Assembly: GCF_910594005.1 (NCBI RefSeq)
Contig: NC_057848.1
Coordinates: 51,353,616 to 51,417,615 of the forward strand
Length of the DNA: 64,000 nt
Source: Cervus elaphus
Lineage: Eukaryota > Chordata > Mammalia > Artiodactyla > Cervidae
Reading direction: 5' to 3'
Shown: positions 22,490 through 33,945 of the stretch, piece by piece
How positions within the stretch are numbered: position 1 is the stretch's first letter
Layout of the letters: each line of letters begins with the position of its first letter
Notes under the pieces: generated by a model
Seen by the model: only the letters and a program-made list of their open reading frames with translations
Databases searched by the model: none
Told to the model about the DNA's origin: nothing
Position numbers and translations under genes: made by a program

Positions 22490-23092
22490 GATTCAGTCTT
22501 TGCAATACAGAAAATTACTGCAGATGGTGATTGCAGCCATGAAATTAAAAGATGCTTGCTCCTTGGAAGGAAAGTTATGACCAACCTAGATAGCATATTA
22601 AAAAGCATAGACATTACTTTGTCAACAAAGATCCATCTAGTCAAGGCTATGGCTTTTCCAGTAGTCATGTATGGATGTGAGAGGTGGACTATAAAGAAAG
22701 CTCAGAGCCAAAGAATTGATGCTTTTGAACTGTGGTGTTGGAGAAGACTCTTGAGAGTCCCTTGGACTGCAAGGAGATCCAACCAGTCCATCCTAAAGGA
22801 GATCAGTCCTGGCTGTTTATTGGTAGGTCTGATGTTGAAGGTGGAACTCCAATACTTTGGCCATCTGATGTGAAGAGCTGACTCATTTGAAAAGACCCTG
22901 ATGGTGGGACAGATTGAGGGCAGGAGGAGAAGGGGACGACAGAGGATGAGATGGTTGGATGGCATCACCGTCTCAATGGACTTGGGTTTGGGTGGACTCC
23001 GGGAGTTGGTGATGGACAGGGAGGCCTGGCGTGCTGCGGTTCATGGGGTTGCAAAGAGTCAGACACGATTGAGCAACTGAACTGAACTGAAC
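22490..23092 (+). mobile_element. BovB LINE 3' part, about 0.6 kb
   Basis: The C-terminal BovB frame from the region after the RT core (LLGRKVMTNLDSILKS at 22559-22606) to the 3' end, with a tail of repeated 'gaact' units at 23076-23092. An open piece of 105 codons spans 22556-22873. It is inserted in the old L1 on the same strand; the L1 3' end resumes at 23093. Confidence 0.92.
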
Positions 23093-23712
23093 TGTATATA
23101 TCTGAAAGAAATGAAAACACAACTTCGAAAAGATATGTGCAGAACAATGTTCACAGCAGCACTGTTTACAAGAGCCAAAACATGGAAGCAACCCAAGCGT
23201 CCATCAACAGATGACTGGATTAAGGTGTGGTATGTGTACATACATACACACACTGTAATAGATACAAACACAGACATACATAATGGAATATTTGTCAGCC
23301 ATAGAAAATAATGAAATTCTGTTGTTTGCAGCAGTATGGATGAACATAAAGAATATTATGCTTAGTAAAAGAAAGTTAAATACTGCATGATGTCACTTAT
23401 ATATGGAATCTTAAAACATAATATAAATGAATATACAAGCAAAAGAGAAACAGACTCAAAGATACAAAATACAAAGTTGTGGTTACCAAAGGGGAGTGAA
23501 AAGGATACAGGGACAAATTAAGTGTATAGGATTAACAGATACAATCTACTATGTATAAAATAGGTAAACAACGAGGATATACTGTCTAGCACAGGGAATT
23601 ATAGCCATGATCTTGTAATAACCTATAATGGAGTGTAATCTGCAAAAGTACTGAATCACTAACCTGGACACCTGAAACTACCATAATATTATAAATCAAC
23701 TAGACTTCAATA
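23093..23712 (+). mobile_element. Old L1 3' end
   Basis: The L1 that began at 16713 finishes here: ORF2 tail to about 23330, 3' UTR, and the ending 'ttataaatcaactagacttc' at 23690-23709 followed by an A-rich tail. Without its three insertions and the RT deletion the element would approach full length. Confidence 0.85.
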
Positions 23713-26107
23713 AAAAAGAATAATTATGAAGAATGTTCTTATTTAAATATATTATTATTATTATCGCCCAAAACCTCCAATTTGCTAAACATACCCTGGA
23801 CTGAGGAAAAGTCCCTTCATAGTTTCCTGAGTCCAACATGCATCACTGATCAAGAGAAAAGCCTATCTTTTGCATATTTACCTTTCTCTTTCATTTGATT
23901 GTTGTAACCCAAATTAAGACTATAGAACCTGCTTCATCTCACTTTGACATATACAACCAGAAAATCATCATATGTAATCAAGGAAGAGATAATATTTGTA
24001 TATCTCAACAGAAGCCATGTCACTGCTGAAAGAGACAGTAGACTCTAAAGTGGAATTTTATTCTTAAAAAATGCATTTTCATAAAAAGATACTTAGTTTG
24101 ACATTAGCTATCAGGATTATACTATCTCATTGTGGGGAAACAGGTATATCTTCTTATAGATACACTGAGATGCAGTATAGGAAAGCATGTTAATATGAGA
24201 ATTTAGAAATATATTTAAACAGAGGCTTTTTTCTGTGATGGTCACAATTTAGTAGGGTTCTAAAATAAACACCTAGTCATGTATGTAAATAAGGGCAGCA
24301 GATGCCAGAGCACAGATTCCAGGCAGGGCCTTCTATAGGAATCTCCATGTTAATAGCTTATGAGAATTATTTTCCACCTATCTGATTCTACACCATAGCT
24401 TCATAAGTTGTATTCATTGTTGCTCTGTCTGACTGTTACACTTGATTACCCTTAACTCTCTGGTGATATTGCCTGAGTGCACAAATATCTGCCCCAACAA
24501 AAATGAGCACCCCACATGCATTCTTTTTCTCTCCATCTCTTTTATTTCTGTCCCTAGGATGAACTAAGCCCTAGGCTATATGCTTCATGAATCATTCTCC
24601 AATACACTTTTACTCAGTAACTGCAAAGGGTAACCTGGATTTTGATGAACTATCTGGTTCAGCTGTCCACACTGATCAAAATCACAGCTAATTGGCAGAT
24701 TTCTATATGAATTGAATCCAAAAGTTCCAGAAGGAGCTGCTTATAGGTCTTCCTTGTAAAATAAAACTACTTGTTAAGTCCCAAAAATATCTAGATGCTT
24801 TTTCTAAGTTTATACAAAAGGGAATGAACATATGGTGCACATTAGTATTATAAAAAATTAAAGATGGCTTTGAAAAATTTGTGAACAGTAGAACTCTGGG
24901 GTGTAAAAGGAGGTTGAGATGGTGAGAGTGATGACCCAGGGGAATGACCATTCTGCTCTACTGTAAAGCTGTCCCTGCATATTTCAATCAGAAATATATC
25001 CTGAACTTGACAGGAAGGAGGTCACTTGGGCAAGTCACATTTTGTTTGCTTGTTTGTTTTGCATAGACAGAATCTTGAAAGGATTTTTGCCTTAATATTT
25101 TGCTAAAATCACATCAACCGAAAGAATTTTTTCTTTGAACATTCAAGACATGGATAAAGGGGGTTAGCAAGATTAACAAATACAGTCACAAAGCTAAGAC
25201 TATTCCAAATGGATCAAATGGACCAAAATATCATCTTCAACAGTGTTCTGATGGGAATATGAAATTCACCCAACTAACTGAAAAATCTTGGCCTGTATCA
25301 GTAACTGTGTGAATGGAAACCTTGGCTCTGAAAGCCTCTGATTCAATCTACAAGTTGGAAAGAACGTGCACACAAGACACTTCATCACCCATACAATAGG
25401 CTGTAAATTATTTGCATGACATCTTCTTTGCATTAGGTGCCATGGGCCTGTAACAGGTTAGTGTAATATATAGACCATTTAAATGACAATAGTCATAAGT
25501 TACAGATGGAAAGCTCTATTTTGGCCAGCCATTGTGCTACCTCTTTGCCCAATTTTCAATATGAAAAATCACCACTGAATTTCAAAAACGGCTTCTTGGA
25601 ACATCAGCTCTGATCTACAGGATTTGTCATGTTGTAGCTCATCTGTTTCAAAAGCACTCCATTCATTTGTCCCATATTACTAAGATGAGATTTCACTGAA
25701 TAATTGATGAAAAGAGATAACTATGAACTACCATACAGTCAGTCATTATGCTTTTGATGCTACCTTTGTGAAAACTAACTACAGAATTAGCCAATAAGCA
25801 CACAACCTAAATGATATAAGAGACAATTTATCAAATGGTCTGTCTATATCTCCACTGATGTTTAAGGATCAAGGTACTGACCTTTCATCTCTGATCATTA
25901 CAGAAGCTTTTAGTTACACAAATGTGGGGAAGGGAATGGATTTTCAAAGTGGTAAGTAAGTAAGTGTGTGTGTGTGTGCCACTATCATCAGACTACTTTA
26001 CAATGTTTCTAATCTTAGGCAAGAACAGATAAATTAGAAAAAATACAAAAAATAAAATAAAATAGCATTTATCCTGTGTTTATTATCATGTGGCAAACTC
26101 CGTGTAT
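23713..26107. other. No recognised gene or repeat (2.4 kb)
   Basis: One of the longest stretches without a repeat I can name. It includes a GT run at 25961-25977 and a short GTTT run at 25045-25060. Frames are short (the minus-strand one at 24703-24951 has no domain). It could hold single-copy regulatory sequence, but nothing in it proves that. Confidence 0.5.
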
Positions 26108-26114
26108 AGAGTTA

Positions 26115-26464
26115 CTCTTTTTTAAAATATAATTTTATTTATTTATGTTTGGCTACAGTGGGTCTTCATTGCTACACAGGCTTTACTCTAGTTACTGCAA
26201 GTAGAGGCTACTCTAAGTTGCAGTGGGTGGGCTTCTCATTGTGGTGGCTTCTCTTGTTGCAGAACATGGGCTATAGGGCCTGCAGGCTTCAGCGGTTGTG
26301 ACACGTGGGCTCACTAGTTGGGGCTTCTAGGCTCTAGAGCACAGGTTCAATACTTGTGGGACATGGGCCAAGTTGCTCTGTGGCATATGGGATCTCCTTG
26401 GATCAGGGATCGAAGCCAGGTCTCTTGCATTGGCAGGCAGATTCTTTACCACTGAGCAAATAAG
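26115..26464 (-). mobile_element. CHR-type SINE, antisense
   Basis: A tRNA-derived SINE of Cetartiodactyla in reverse. The T/A-rich tail lies at 26116-26145, the body at 26150-26390, and the tRNA-like head ends at 26455 near 'ttctttaccactgagc'. The word agagtta flanks it at 26108-26114 and 26465-26471. Confidence 0.88.
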
Positions 26465-26483
26465 AGAGTTAACTTAGGCAGGT

Positions 26484-26985
26484 TGATACAGAGTCCAAGC
26501 CTAAGGCCCCTTTAAGGAGGAGGTGAACATTCTTTTGTTTTCACATTTCTTAAACACATAGGCCTTGTAGGCAGCAGTATCTCTTGTTCAAGAACATGCC
26601 TTATTTGACTCCAGAATGTATGCTATGGGAGAAGGTTTGGGTAAAACTTCCACAACCTTGAGCTCTGGGTTAACTCATTCCTTCTGGCTTATTTCATGCT
26701 GATGTCATCCCAGGATGTATGCTACGGGAAAGGGTCTGGGCAAAATTTTCATAGCCTTGAGGCGTTCTATTCTCAGCAGCTAGCAGAAACATATATAATG
26801 TTCTGCTTAAACTAATAAGGTGGGTGATCTTTCTACCCCCTTCTGATGTCTATGTCAGAAGCTTTTTCTGTCACTATCACATTAATAAAATTTCTACTAC
26901 ACAAAGCTCTGAGTGACTGACACTGTCTTTAGTCCCGGAATTAAATCTCCTTCAGAAACCATGAATCCAGCAGGACCATTCACCA
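26484..26985 (+). mobile_element. Solo ERV LTR of ruminant type
   Basis: An LTR with U3 from about 26484, a polyadenylation signal AATAAA at 26884-26889, and an R-U5 end at about 26900-26985 that resembles ruminant endogenous retrovirus LTRs ('tgaatccagcaggaccattc' at 26962-26981). No gag, pol or env sequence adjoins it on either side, so it is a solo LTR. The exact borders and the short host duplication were not seen. Confidence 0.7.
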
Positions 26986-27907
26986 TATGTGTAAGCTATC
27001 ATTATCATCTTGGGGACTATTCCAGGATCCCAAAGACAATGTATAGCAATCATCTTGGTGCCTAAGCTAAAGGTATCATCACCATGGAAGCCCTACTCTT
27101 TTAATAGTCTTATCAATTTTATAAAGTAAATATTATTATCAGGTTACCACTCCCAATCTACATTGCTAATTCCCAAACTGGTATTTAATCTGCCTTTACA
27201 TGGATAAAACTCCACATGTGCAATTGACCATATCAGCTTCTGATACTTGAGGTACAGGTGATAAAAAGATGTAGCTGGTCAGGAGGTACCAGCACTGTAT
27301 TTTCCATCAAGCAAATGGGAGACCCACAGATCTAGGGAGGCAAGGAATGTGTTATCTTCAGGGGGTTTGGCTAAGATGGAGAGGAGCAAGCAGGTCATAA
27401 ATGGCTAGGTAACCAGACAAAATGCAGAGTCCAGAAAGTTAAAGGGGTCAAAACATCAATATTAATAAGCAGATTTGAACTTTAACCCTAGACAGAAATG
27501 ATTTGCTCTCTGCTCTATTTTATACTTCCTAATGGATATTAAGAGCCTTGAGCCCATAACTGGTAATCATCTCCAGAAAGAAGGCAAATCAGTTTAGTTG
27601 AACTCAGTCCCAGATAAAAAGCGAGGCAGATGTGTTAAAATTACCTCACAGCTTCAAGTAAATGTGCCTTTTAACACCACCTCTCCCCCATGCCCACTCC
27701 TGCTTTGGTTGCCACATTGTCATTCAGCAGTTCCTCCCTCCCTCTCTCTTCCTTCTTTAATTTTACTAAGGCACTCAGGAAAAGTAGAAAATGTTCCCTT
27801 TAAACCCAAGTACTTTAAAATCTCAATGAAATGAAAAAGCATGGTCAAATAAAACCAGTAAAAGAACACCAAGAAACATACACATCACCTTGAACAATAA
27901 ATGTACT
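26986..27907. other. No recognised gene or repeat
   Basis: About 0.9 kb of unassigned sequence. The frame at 27598-27834 has no recognisable domain. Confidence 0.5.
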
Positions 27908-28100
27908 TAGTGAAAGTCACTCAGTCATGTCCGGCTCTTTGCGACCCCATGGACTATACAGTCCATGGAATTCTCCAGGCCAGAATACTGGAGTGGGTAG
28001 CCATTCCCTTCTCCAGAGGATCTTCCCAACCCAGGGATTGAACCTGGTCTCCTGCATTGCAGGCAGATTCTTTACCACCTGAGCCACAAGGGAAGCCTGC
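27908..28100 (-). mobile_element. Bov-tA SINE, antisense
   Basis: Reverse copy, with the Bov-A body from 27909 and the tRNA-like head ending near 28098 ('ctgagccacaagggaagcc', 28079-28097). The word atgtac occurs on both sides (27901-27906, 28108-28113), which is a possible but weak duplication. Confidence 0.92.
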
Positions 28101-28122
28101 CGTACATATGTACACATGCACA

Positions 28123-28315
28123 GAGTTCAGTTCAGTTCAGTTCAGTCGTTCAGTTGTGTCTGACTCTTTGCGACCCCATGAATCGCAGCACACCAGGCCT
28201 CCTTGTCCATCACCAACTCCTGGAGTTTACTCAAACTCATGCCCATCGAGTCAGTGATGCCATCCAGCCGTCTCATCCTCTGTCGTCCCCTTCTCCTCCT
28301 GACCCCAAGCCCTCC
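28123..28315 (-). mobile_element. BovB 3' tail, antisense
   Basis: About 190 bp of BovB 3' end starting with the 'gttcagttcagttcag' tail (28125-28140). It is flanked by a 10-bp repeat cacatgcaca (28113-28122 and 28316-28325). Because it has its own duplication, it is independent of the larger BovB fragment just to the right. Confidence 0.93.
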
Positions 28316-28395
28316 CACATGCACATAAGCACTAACGTAAAAAGGAATGATCAGAGACAGCTGTTGAATATCTTATCACATTAAACGATATGGTT

Positions 28396-29392
28396 TGAAT
28401 ACATGCAAAGAATGTGATCAATCTGATTTAGGTATTGACCATCTGGTGATGTCTATGTGTAGAGTTGGAAGAAGGTGTTTGCTATGACCAGTGTGTTCTC
28501 TTGACAAAACTGTTAGCTTTTGCCTTGCTTCATTTTGTACTCTAAGGCTAAACTTGCTTGTTATTTCAGGTATCTCTTGACTTCCTATTTTTGCATTCTA
28601 GTCCCCTACGATGAAAAAGACATCTTTTTTGATGTTAGTTCTAGAAGGTCTTCATAAAATTGTTCAACTTCAGTTTCTTCAGCGTTAGTAGTTGGGGCGT
28701 AGACTTGGATTACTGTGATGTTGAATGGTTTGCCTTGGAAAGGAACCAAGCCATTCAGTCATTTTTGAGATTGTACTCAAGTACTGCATTTCAGACTCTT
28801 TTATGAACTATGACAGCTACTCTATTTCTTCTAAGGGATTCTTGCCCACAATAGTAGAGATAATGGTCATTTGAATTAAATCTGCTCATTCCCTTCCATT
28901 TTAGTTCACTGATTCCTAAGATATCAATGTTCACTCTTGCCATCTCCTGCTTGACCACATCCAATTTACCTTGATTCATGGACCTAACATTCCAGGTTCC
29001 TATGGAATATTGTTCTTTACAGTATCGGACTTTACTTTCACCACCAGACACATCCACAACTTAGTGTCATGGTTTTCACTTTGGCCCAGCCTCTTCATTA
29101 TTTTCGAAGCTATTTCTCTGCTCTTCCCCAGTATAATATTTGACACCTTTTGACCCGAGGTGCTCATCTTCCAGGGTTATAGCTATCTGCCTCATCATAT
29201 TGTACATGGGGTTCTTGAGGCAAGAATACTGGAGGAGTTTGCCATTCCCTCCTCCAGTGGACCATGTTTTATCAGAACTCTCCAGTATGACTTGTCTGTC
29301 TTAGGTGGCCCTGCATAGCATGGCTCATAGCTTCATTAAATTATGCAAGCCCCTTTGCCATGACAAGGTTGTGATCCACGAAGGGGATCACT
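28396..29392 (-). mobile_element. BovB LINE 5' part: 5' UTR and endonuclease
   Basis: A 1-kb BovB fragment of the opposite kind to the others: it has the 5' region (29060-29392) and the endonuclease domain, and stops before the reverse transcriptase. Order on the minus strand: 5' UTR, endonuclease start at 29057, endonuclease middle, end near 28400. The missing 3' half means it was cut by a later deletion or rearrangement, since BovB inserts from its 3' end. Confidence 0.9.
28791..29057 (-). pseudogene. BovB apurinic-type endonuclease, N-terminal piece
   Basis: An 88-codon open frame starting at MDVSGGESKVRY. It contains the endonuclease motifs GTWNVRSMNQGKL at residues 20-32 and DILGISELKW at about 45-54; the glutamate in 'ISE' is the metal-binding residue of this AP-endonuclease-like family. 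The frame ends at a stop after VIVHKRV; further endonuclease sequence (VIQVYAPTTN-like) follows at about 28690-28720 in another frame. In intact BovB the domain nicks target DNA for target-primed reverse transcription. Confidence 0.9.
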
Positions 29393-29434
29393 CATTTGGC
29401 CTCCCACAGTTATTTGTATTTTAATTCATCCTCC

Positions 29435-29545
29435 CCCATCATCAGGAAATACACTATTCCTGCCAGGGCAGGAACCATACCTTTCTCTTATTTGTGGTGT
29501 GCATGGTAGATGCTGGTATATTTTTTGAATGATGGTAACCAGTTT
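29435..29545 (+). mobile_element. L2 LINE 3' end trace
   Basis: The words 'gccagggcaggaacc' (29461-29475), 'gtggtgtgcatggtagatgctggta' area and 'ttttttgaatgatgg' follow the last 90 bases of L2. Diverged. Confidence 0.55.
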
Positions 29546-31130
29546 GTCTGAATTTAACCTCCTGGTTTCCATTAAAATAGGTTTATGCATGTATCTATAC
29601 AATAAAGACACAGGATGAGAAGTGTCCTCTCTTTTGTATCACACCAAGCATAGCTACTATTTCCCTTGACTATTCATAATTCTTTAGTTAAAAATGATAA
29701 GGATCCACTCTTACTCAAATTTTGTAACTTTCTTCTGACTTCCTCAGTACCTTGTAGAATGAACTTACTTGCTTATAACTCCTTATAACCTCTCTAACCT
29801 CCCAGTTTTCTTGTAAAATAGAGATAATATGTAAAATATAGGTTTCAGGGGAGGAAGTAAGAGGCAAAAGGATCTAGGACAGAGTTTGGTACCAAGCAGA
29901 TACTCAGTAAATCTTAGTGTCTATCTCCTTTCTTTGGAAACTCTTTTGGAAGTAAAGGTGTGCCATTCTTCATTTATAGAGATGTGTTCTTTCTGTCTTA
30001 GTGAGGATAGGCTACATAGTGAGGATAAGCCTAAGACTCTTGATCTTAGCATCATATAATTGTGAGACATATAGTCGGCATTTGGAAAAAGCCTAGATTG
30101 CAGCTAAGAATTAGAAGAAAAAGCAATTTGGCCCATAGAAGACCAAATCCCATGACCGTGGCTTTTTCCTCACCTTTTTTATTGCTATAAATGAAAAAGC
30201 AGTAAACTAGTGCTTTGGGTAATCACAATGATGATGGGATATAATTAAGCCTGTTTGTTTATAGTGGTAGCCAAGTGCTTGTCTAGGGTCAGAATCTTTT
30301 AAGCCTGCCTGGAAACAAAGGAGCTGCATCTTTGGTCTAGGTAGAAACCTTGAGAGAGGGCTGTTGAAGTCACAGTAGAGAGGAAAGGAGTACCCACGAA
30401 TGATTTTTCTCCTACACCTAATTTTGTATGAATTTGTTCAATTTCTTCTTGGATGCCTTAAATTCAAAATGACTTATTCCAGAAGATAGTACAGATTACC
30501 AGTAAGTGGGTAAGCTAAACATGCTGGCCAAGCCAATGACTTTTGGAAGCTTGTCATGAGGGATCAGGTACTCCGTGCTAGCTAAGCTTATGTCTTGCTG
30601 TGAGGTTGAGTTTTTTAGAAAGGTGCTGGGAAGAGGCCAGGAAAGAACAAAAAGCCAAATCCCCAAATACTACTCTTTATTAGAAGTACAATGGAAACAG
30701 AGTTGGTTTTATGAGATCAGGGGGAATCAAATGAACTCCAGGCATGCTTTCTCAATAAATCAGGGTCTGGGAGCTCTTTTCATGCTCCTGTGTCCCTTCT
30801 TGATCATAGACTGAAAGAAAAGAAGAAGATGAGAGGAGCAAAAGGAAATGATTTTTTTCCAGGCACATCTGATCACTTCATACTGCTTTATTAAGAAAGC
30901 AAAAATCAGCCAGAAGCTGATTTTTTCTGTTGTTGTTCAATGAGGATTCCAGATGAATTCAGTAACTCAGTCTGATAAATTCTAGGAATGTATCAATAAC
31001 TAAATTCAGAGTCATGTGTTGCTACAATGATCTTTAAACTTAATAAATAGGTTCATATTCCTTATCTTTTTTTCTTGTGTATTCTAGTACCTACATCTCA
31101 ACGGTCTATTGTTCATATTAGGACATACTT
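29546..31130. other. Mostly unrecognised; weak MIR-like patch
   Basis: About 1.6 kb without clear repeats, apart from a MIR/L2-like patch at about 29870-29925. The frame at 30575-30814 has no recognisable domain. Confidence 0.45.
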
Positions 31131-31285
31131 ACATCTTTTCCCTCCATTTATTCATTTATGCAACATCCATTTAGTAAGCACCTATTTTGCTTCAGTCCAC
31201 TGTTTAGGCACTGAAGACAAAGATATAAGTAAGACTTGGTTTATGCTCTTAAGGGGATTATAGTCTAGTAATATTTTAATTATTC
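31131..31285 (+). mobile_element. L2 LINE fragment
   Basis: The series 'tttattcatttatgcaacatcc', 'taagcacctattttgct', 'ctgtttaggcactgaag' and 'gggattatagtctagta' matches L2 3' sequence in order. Confidence 0.7.
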
Positions 31286-31990
31286 TCTAAGATATTCTGG
31301 AATACGAACTAAGGCTTCTTTTTGTAGAACCTACATAAAATTGGAAACACAGTTATGGTGAGGTAAGACTAAGTTAATTAATTTTGGTGGAGTTTTATCT
31401 GAAAAATATAGTTTTCCTGTTTGGCCTCTTAGGTGGCAATGCAGTGCATGAGAAAATACAAATATTCTAAGAAAACATAAGGGTTTATGTTTAAACATAA
31501 ACACATACACATACATACATATATATGTATATATTTCTTTGTAGGAAATTATCAACCAAGTCTATGCAAGATGTCTCCTGGGCAACTTCAGCTTCACCAG
31601 CAGTGGCTCATTATTGTTCTGTTTAAACATATCCATCAACATTTACTGATGTACACAGCCCTCTTTATCTGTCTGTGACATCTCAGAGAGCCATGACCAG
31701 TTTTTCCCCAGTCTATTTATTATTTCATTTTATCCTGACTTGAAATGCACTATCATCTCCAGAGAAAAGTGGGATACCCTACATGGCTACCCTAGTTTCA
31801 TACTCTTTCCCTACCCAGTGACAAATTGAATGGTTTGTCATTATGGAATTCAGAGCAATTAATCCTTTACAAACTCTCGACTGCATAACGTCATTTTCCA
31901 GAGCCTTAATTTATTAAGCGACTCAACTGGTCAAGACAACACTAGTCAAGCCAAAAGTTCATACTTTGGTTTTTGTCAAATTAAAGATCC
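31286..31990. other. No recognised gene or repeat
   Basis: Unassigned, with an AC/AT-rich microsatellite-like stretch at 31499-31532 (cacatacat and tatatg units). Confidence 0.5.
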
Positions 31991-32098
31991 TAGTGTGTGT
32001 TAGTCACTCAGTCATGTCCAACTCTTTGCAACCCCATGGGATGTAGCCCGTCAGGCTCCTCTGTCCATGGGATTTTCCAGGCAAGAATACTGGAAAAT
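31991..32098 (-). mobile_element. Truncated Bov-A type SINE, antisense
   Basis: About 108 bp of the Bov-A body in reverse, from 'tgtgttagtcactcagtcat' (31996-32015) to 'ccaggcaagaatactgga' (32076-32093). The tRNA-like head is missing. Confidence 0.88.
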
Positions 32099-32939
32099 CC
32101 AAAGGAAAGCAGAATAATCTCGAAATTCAGAACTGTATTTTTGTAAAGATTAAAAGGGTCATAAAATCTAATTCCTAAGCAAGTGGAGTGTTTTGTGAAT
32201 TTCCCAACAATATTCTGACTTGCTTTCTTCCCTCTTCAGAAGCCCTCTGGATGGAGCAGCAAAACTGTGAGCAAAGAAGCTTTTTTTTTTTTTTAAGATG
32301 TAGCTTAATTCCAACTATTAGCAAAGGACTGAGCCCATATCAATACAAGCAGGATGTAGCACTAAGGTGTCTGAAGTTACCTATTTTTTTTCTTTCTCCA
32401 TGTATCCAGTCATATGAATCATTTGAGTCATTTTGGCAAGTTTTCAAAATGCTTGTTTTGAATTGATGGGCTTGAACAGTAGTGATTTGTTACACGGACA
32501 CTTCTCCTTGCACAATCTCTACAAAGAGATAGCTCTTTGCACATACATTGTCTTCCTCTTCCCTGAGGACTTGTTTTTCTCTTGATATTTTTCAAATGAG
32601 ATCAAAGGAATGGAAAAGTTTAGGCCTGAACTGAAGGTCAAAATTGACTGATACAATGAAAACTAGCCTCAGGTATAAATATTAGATGTATACATTGAAA
32701 GATTAAAAAATTTCTAGGGCAATAATTTTTCTCTTTTAAGTAGCATATATAATTTTATTTTCTACTTCTGTAATAGAGACACTTAGAAGATGTATTTGTA
32801 CATCTTGTTTCTAAAATCATATTTTCCAATTGCCATATAAGAGTACCTTAACACTGCTTAGAAATTCTTGTTTTCTTGCAAAGGTAAGACTGTGAAAACC
32901 TTGTAATTATGGCTGGGAAAAATTATATTTATATACACT
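32099..32939. other. No recognised gene or repeat
   Basis: Unassigned sequence with a T run at 32280-32294. The frame at 32188-32466 has no recognisable domain. Confidence 0.5.
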
Positions 32940-32948
32940 CATATATAG

Positions 32949-33160
32949 GGGGCTTCTCTGGTGGCTCAGAGGGAAAGAATCCACCTGCCAATGCAGGAAA
33001 TGTGGGTTGGATCCCTGGGTCAGGAAGATCCCCTGGAGGAGAAATGGCAACCTACTCCAGTATTCTTGCTGGGAAATCCCATGGACAGAGGAGCCTGGTG
33101 GGCTATAGTCCATGGGGTCGCAGAAGAGTTGTACACAACTTAGCCATAATCAACAACACA
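32949..33160 (+). mobile_element. Bov-tA SINE
   Basis: Full-length copy with the tRNA-like head at 32949-33015 and body to 33140, ending in a short AAC-rich tail. Flanked by catatatag at 32940-32948 and 33161-33169. Overlapping plus-strand frames here are SINE shadows. Confidence 0.94.
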
Positions 33161-33169
33161 CATATATAG

Positions 33170-33749
33170 ACACAAATGTGCATATATGAGAGATATAGAA
33201 ACCTGTATTATATATAAAATTGCTAAAATTGTTCAATTCCATCTGTATAACTGAACACAAATTTTTGAGTGTGACTAAATTAGACAATTATGTTTATAAG
33301 TGTATTCTGAAGCAGCTAAATTGGATTGCCTCTGTGAGAGGAAAAAAACAAACTAAAACAAAAATGAATGAGGTCAGTTCATCTGCTATAACAATGTTCC
33401 TATTTTGGACTTCAGTGGGAAAAATAGGGTATAATTCAACTTTGGCAAAACCTAGGATTGCTAAATAAATGTGAAAATATTTGTAGTTGTTTATCAGCCT
33501 GATGTAGCTCTGCATTGTGCCTCTCATGTTGGAGTGCCTCAATATTTGCAGGTCAATCAACTGAAGGCAAAGCTCATCCATGTCACTGAAAAGAAAAAAT
33601 GACGGTGACAATCCAACATGGATCATCTGGGTAGCAGACCTCAACCGGCAGGCCACCGAGAGTGAAAGCGAACCTATCTTAAATTAATTAAGCTGTCATG
33701 ACTTTGTGATGATAGATAGAAGTCCACCAAGTGATAACATTTCTGTGAC
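33170..33749. other. No recognised gene or repeat
   Basis: About 0.6 kb. The minus-strand frame of 120 codons at 33294-33656 is the longest non-repeat frame in the area, but its product has no recognisable motif, and I see no splice or promoter context. Confidence 0.5.
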
Positions 33750-33945
33750 TCCTCATGATAATATCATGAGGTGAGTAATACTATTAGCCTCATTTTATAG
33801 ATTAGAAACTAGAGCCCAGAATACTAATGTGAGTTGTCCAGGGTCACATGCCATCTAGTGCCTCTGAGTCAAGTGCACAGCCGGGCCTGACTTACTCCAA
33901 AATCTCTTCCTCTTAAACCAGTGTCTATTCTGTTCTCCACAAAGG
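33750..33945 (+). mobile_element. MIR SINE, 3' part
   Basis: The words 'gcctcattttatagattagaaact' area (33787-33810), 'gtccagggtcacatg' (33835-33849) and the following tail match MIR in order. Confidence 0.75.

Noticed and set aside
33294..33656. 120-codon minus-strand frame as a possible gene
   Set aside because: It has no recognisable motif, no promoter or splice context that I could see, and a length that is expected by chance in 64 kb of AT-rich DNA.
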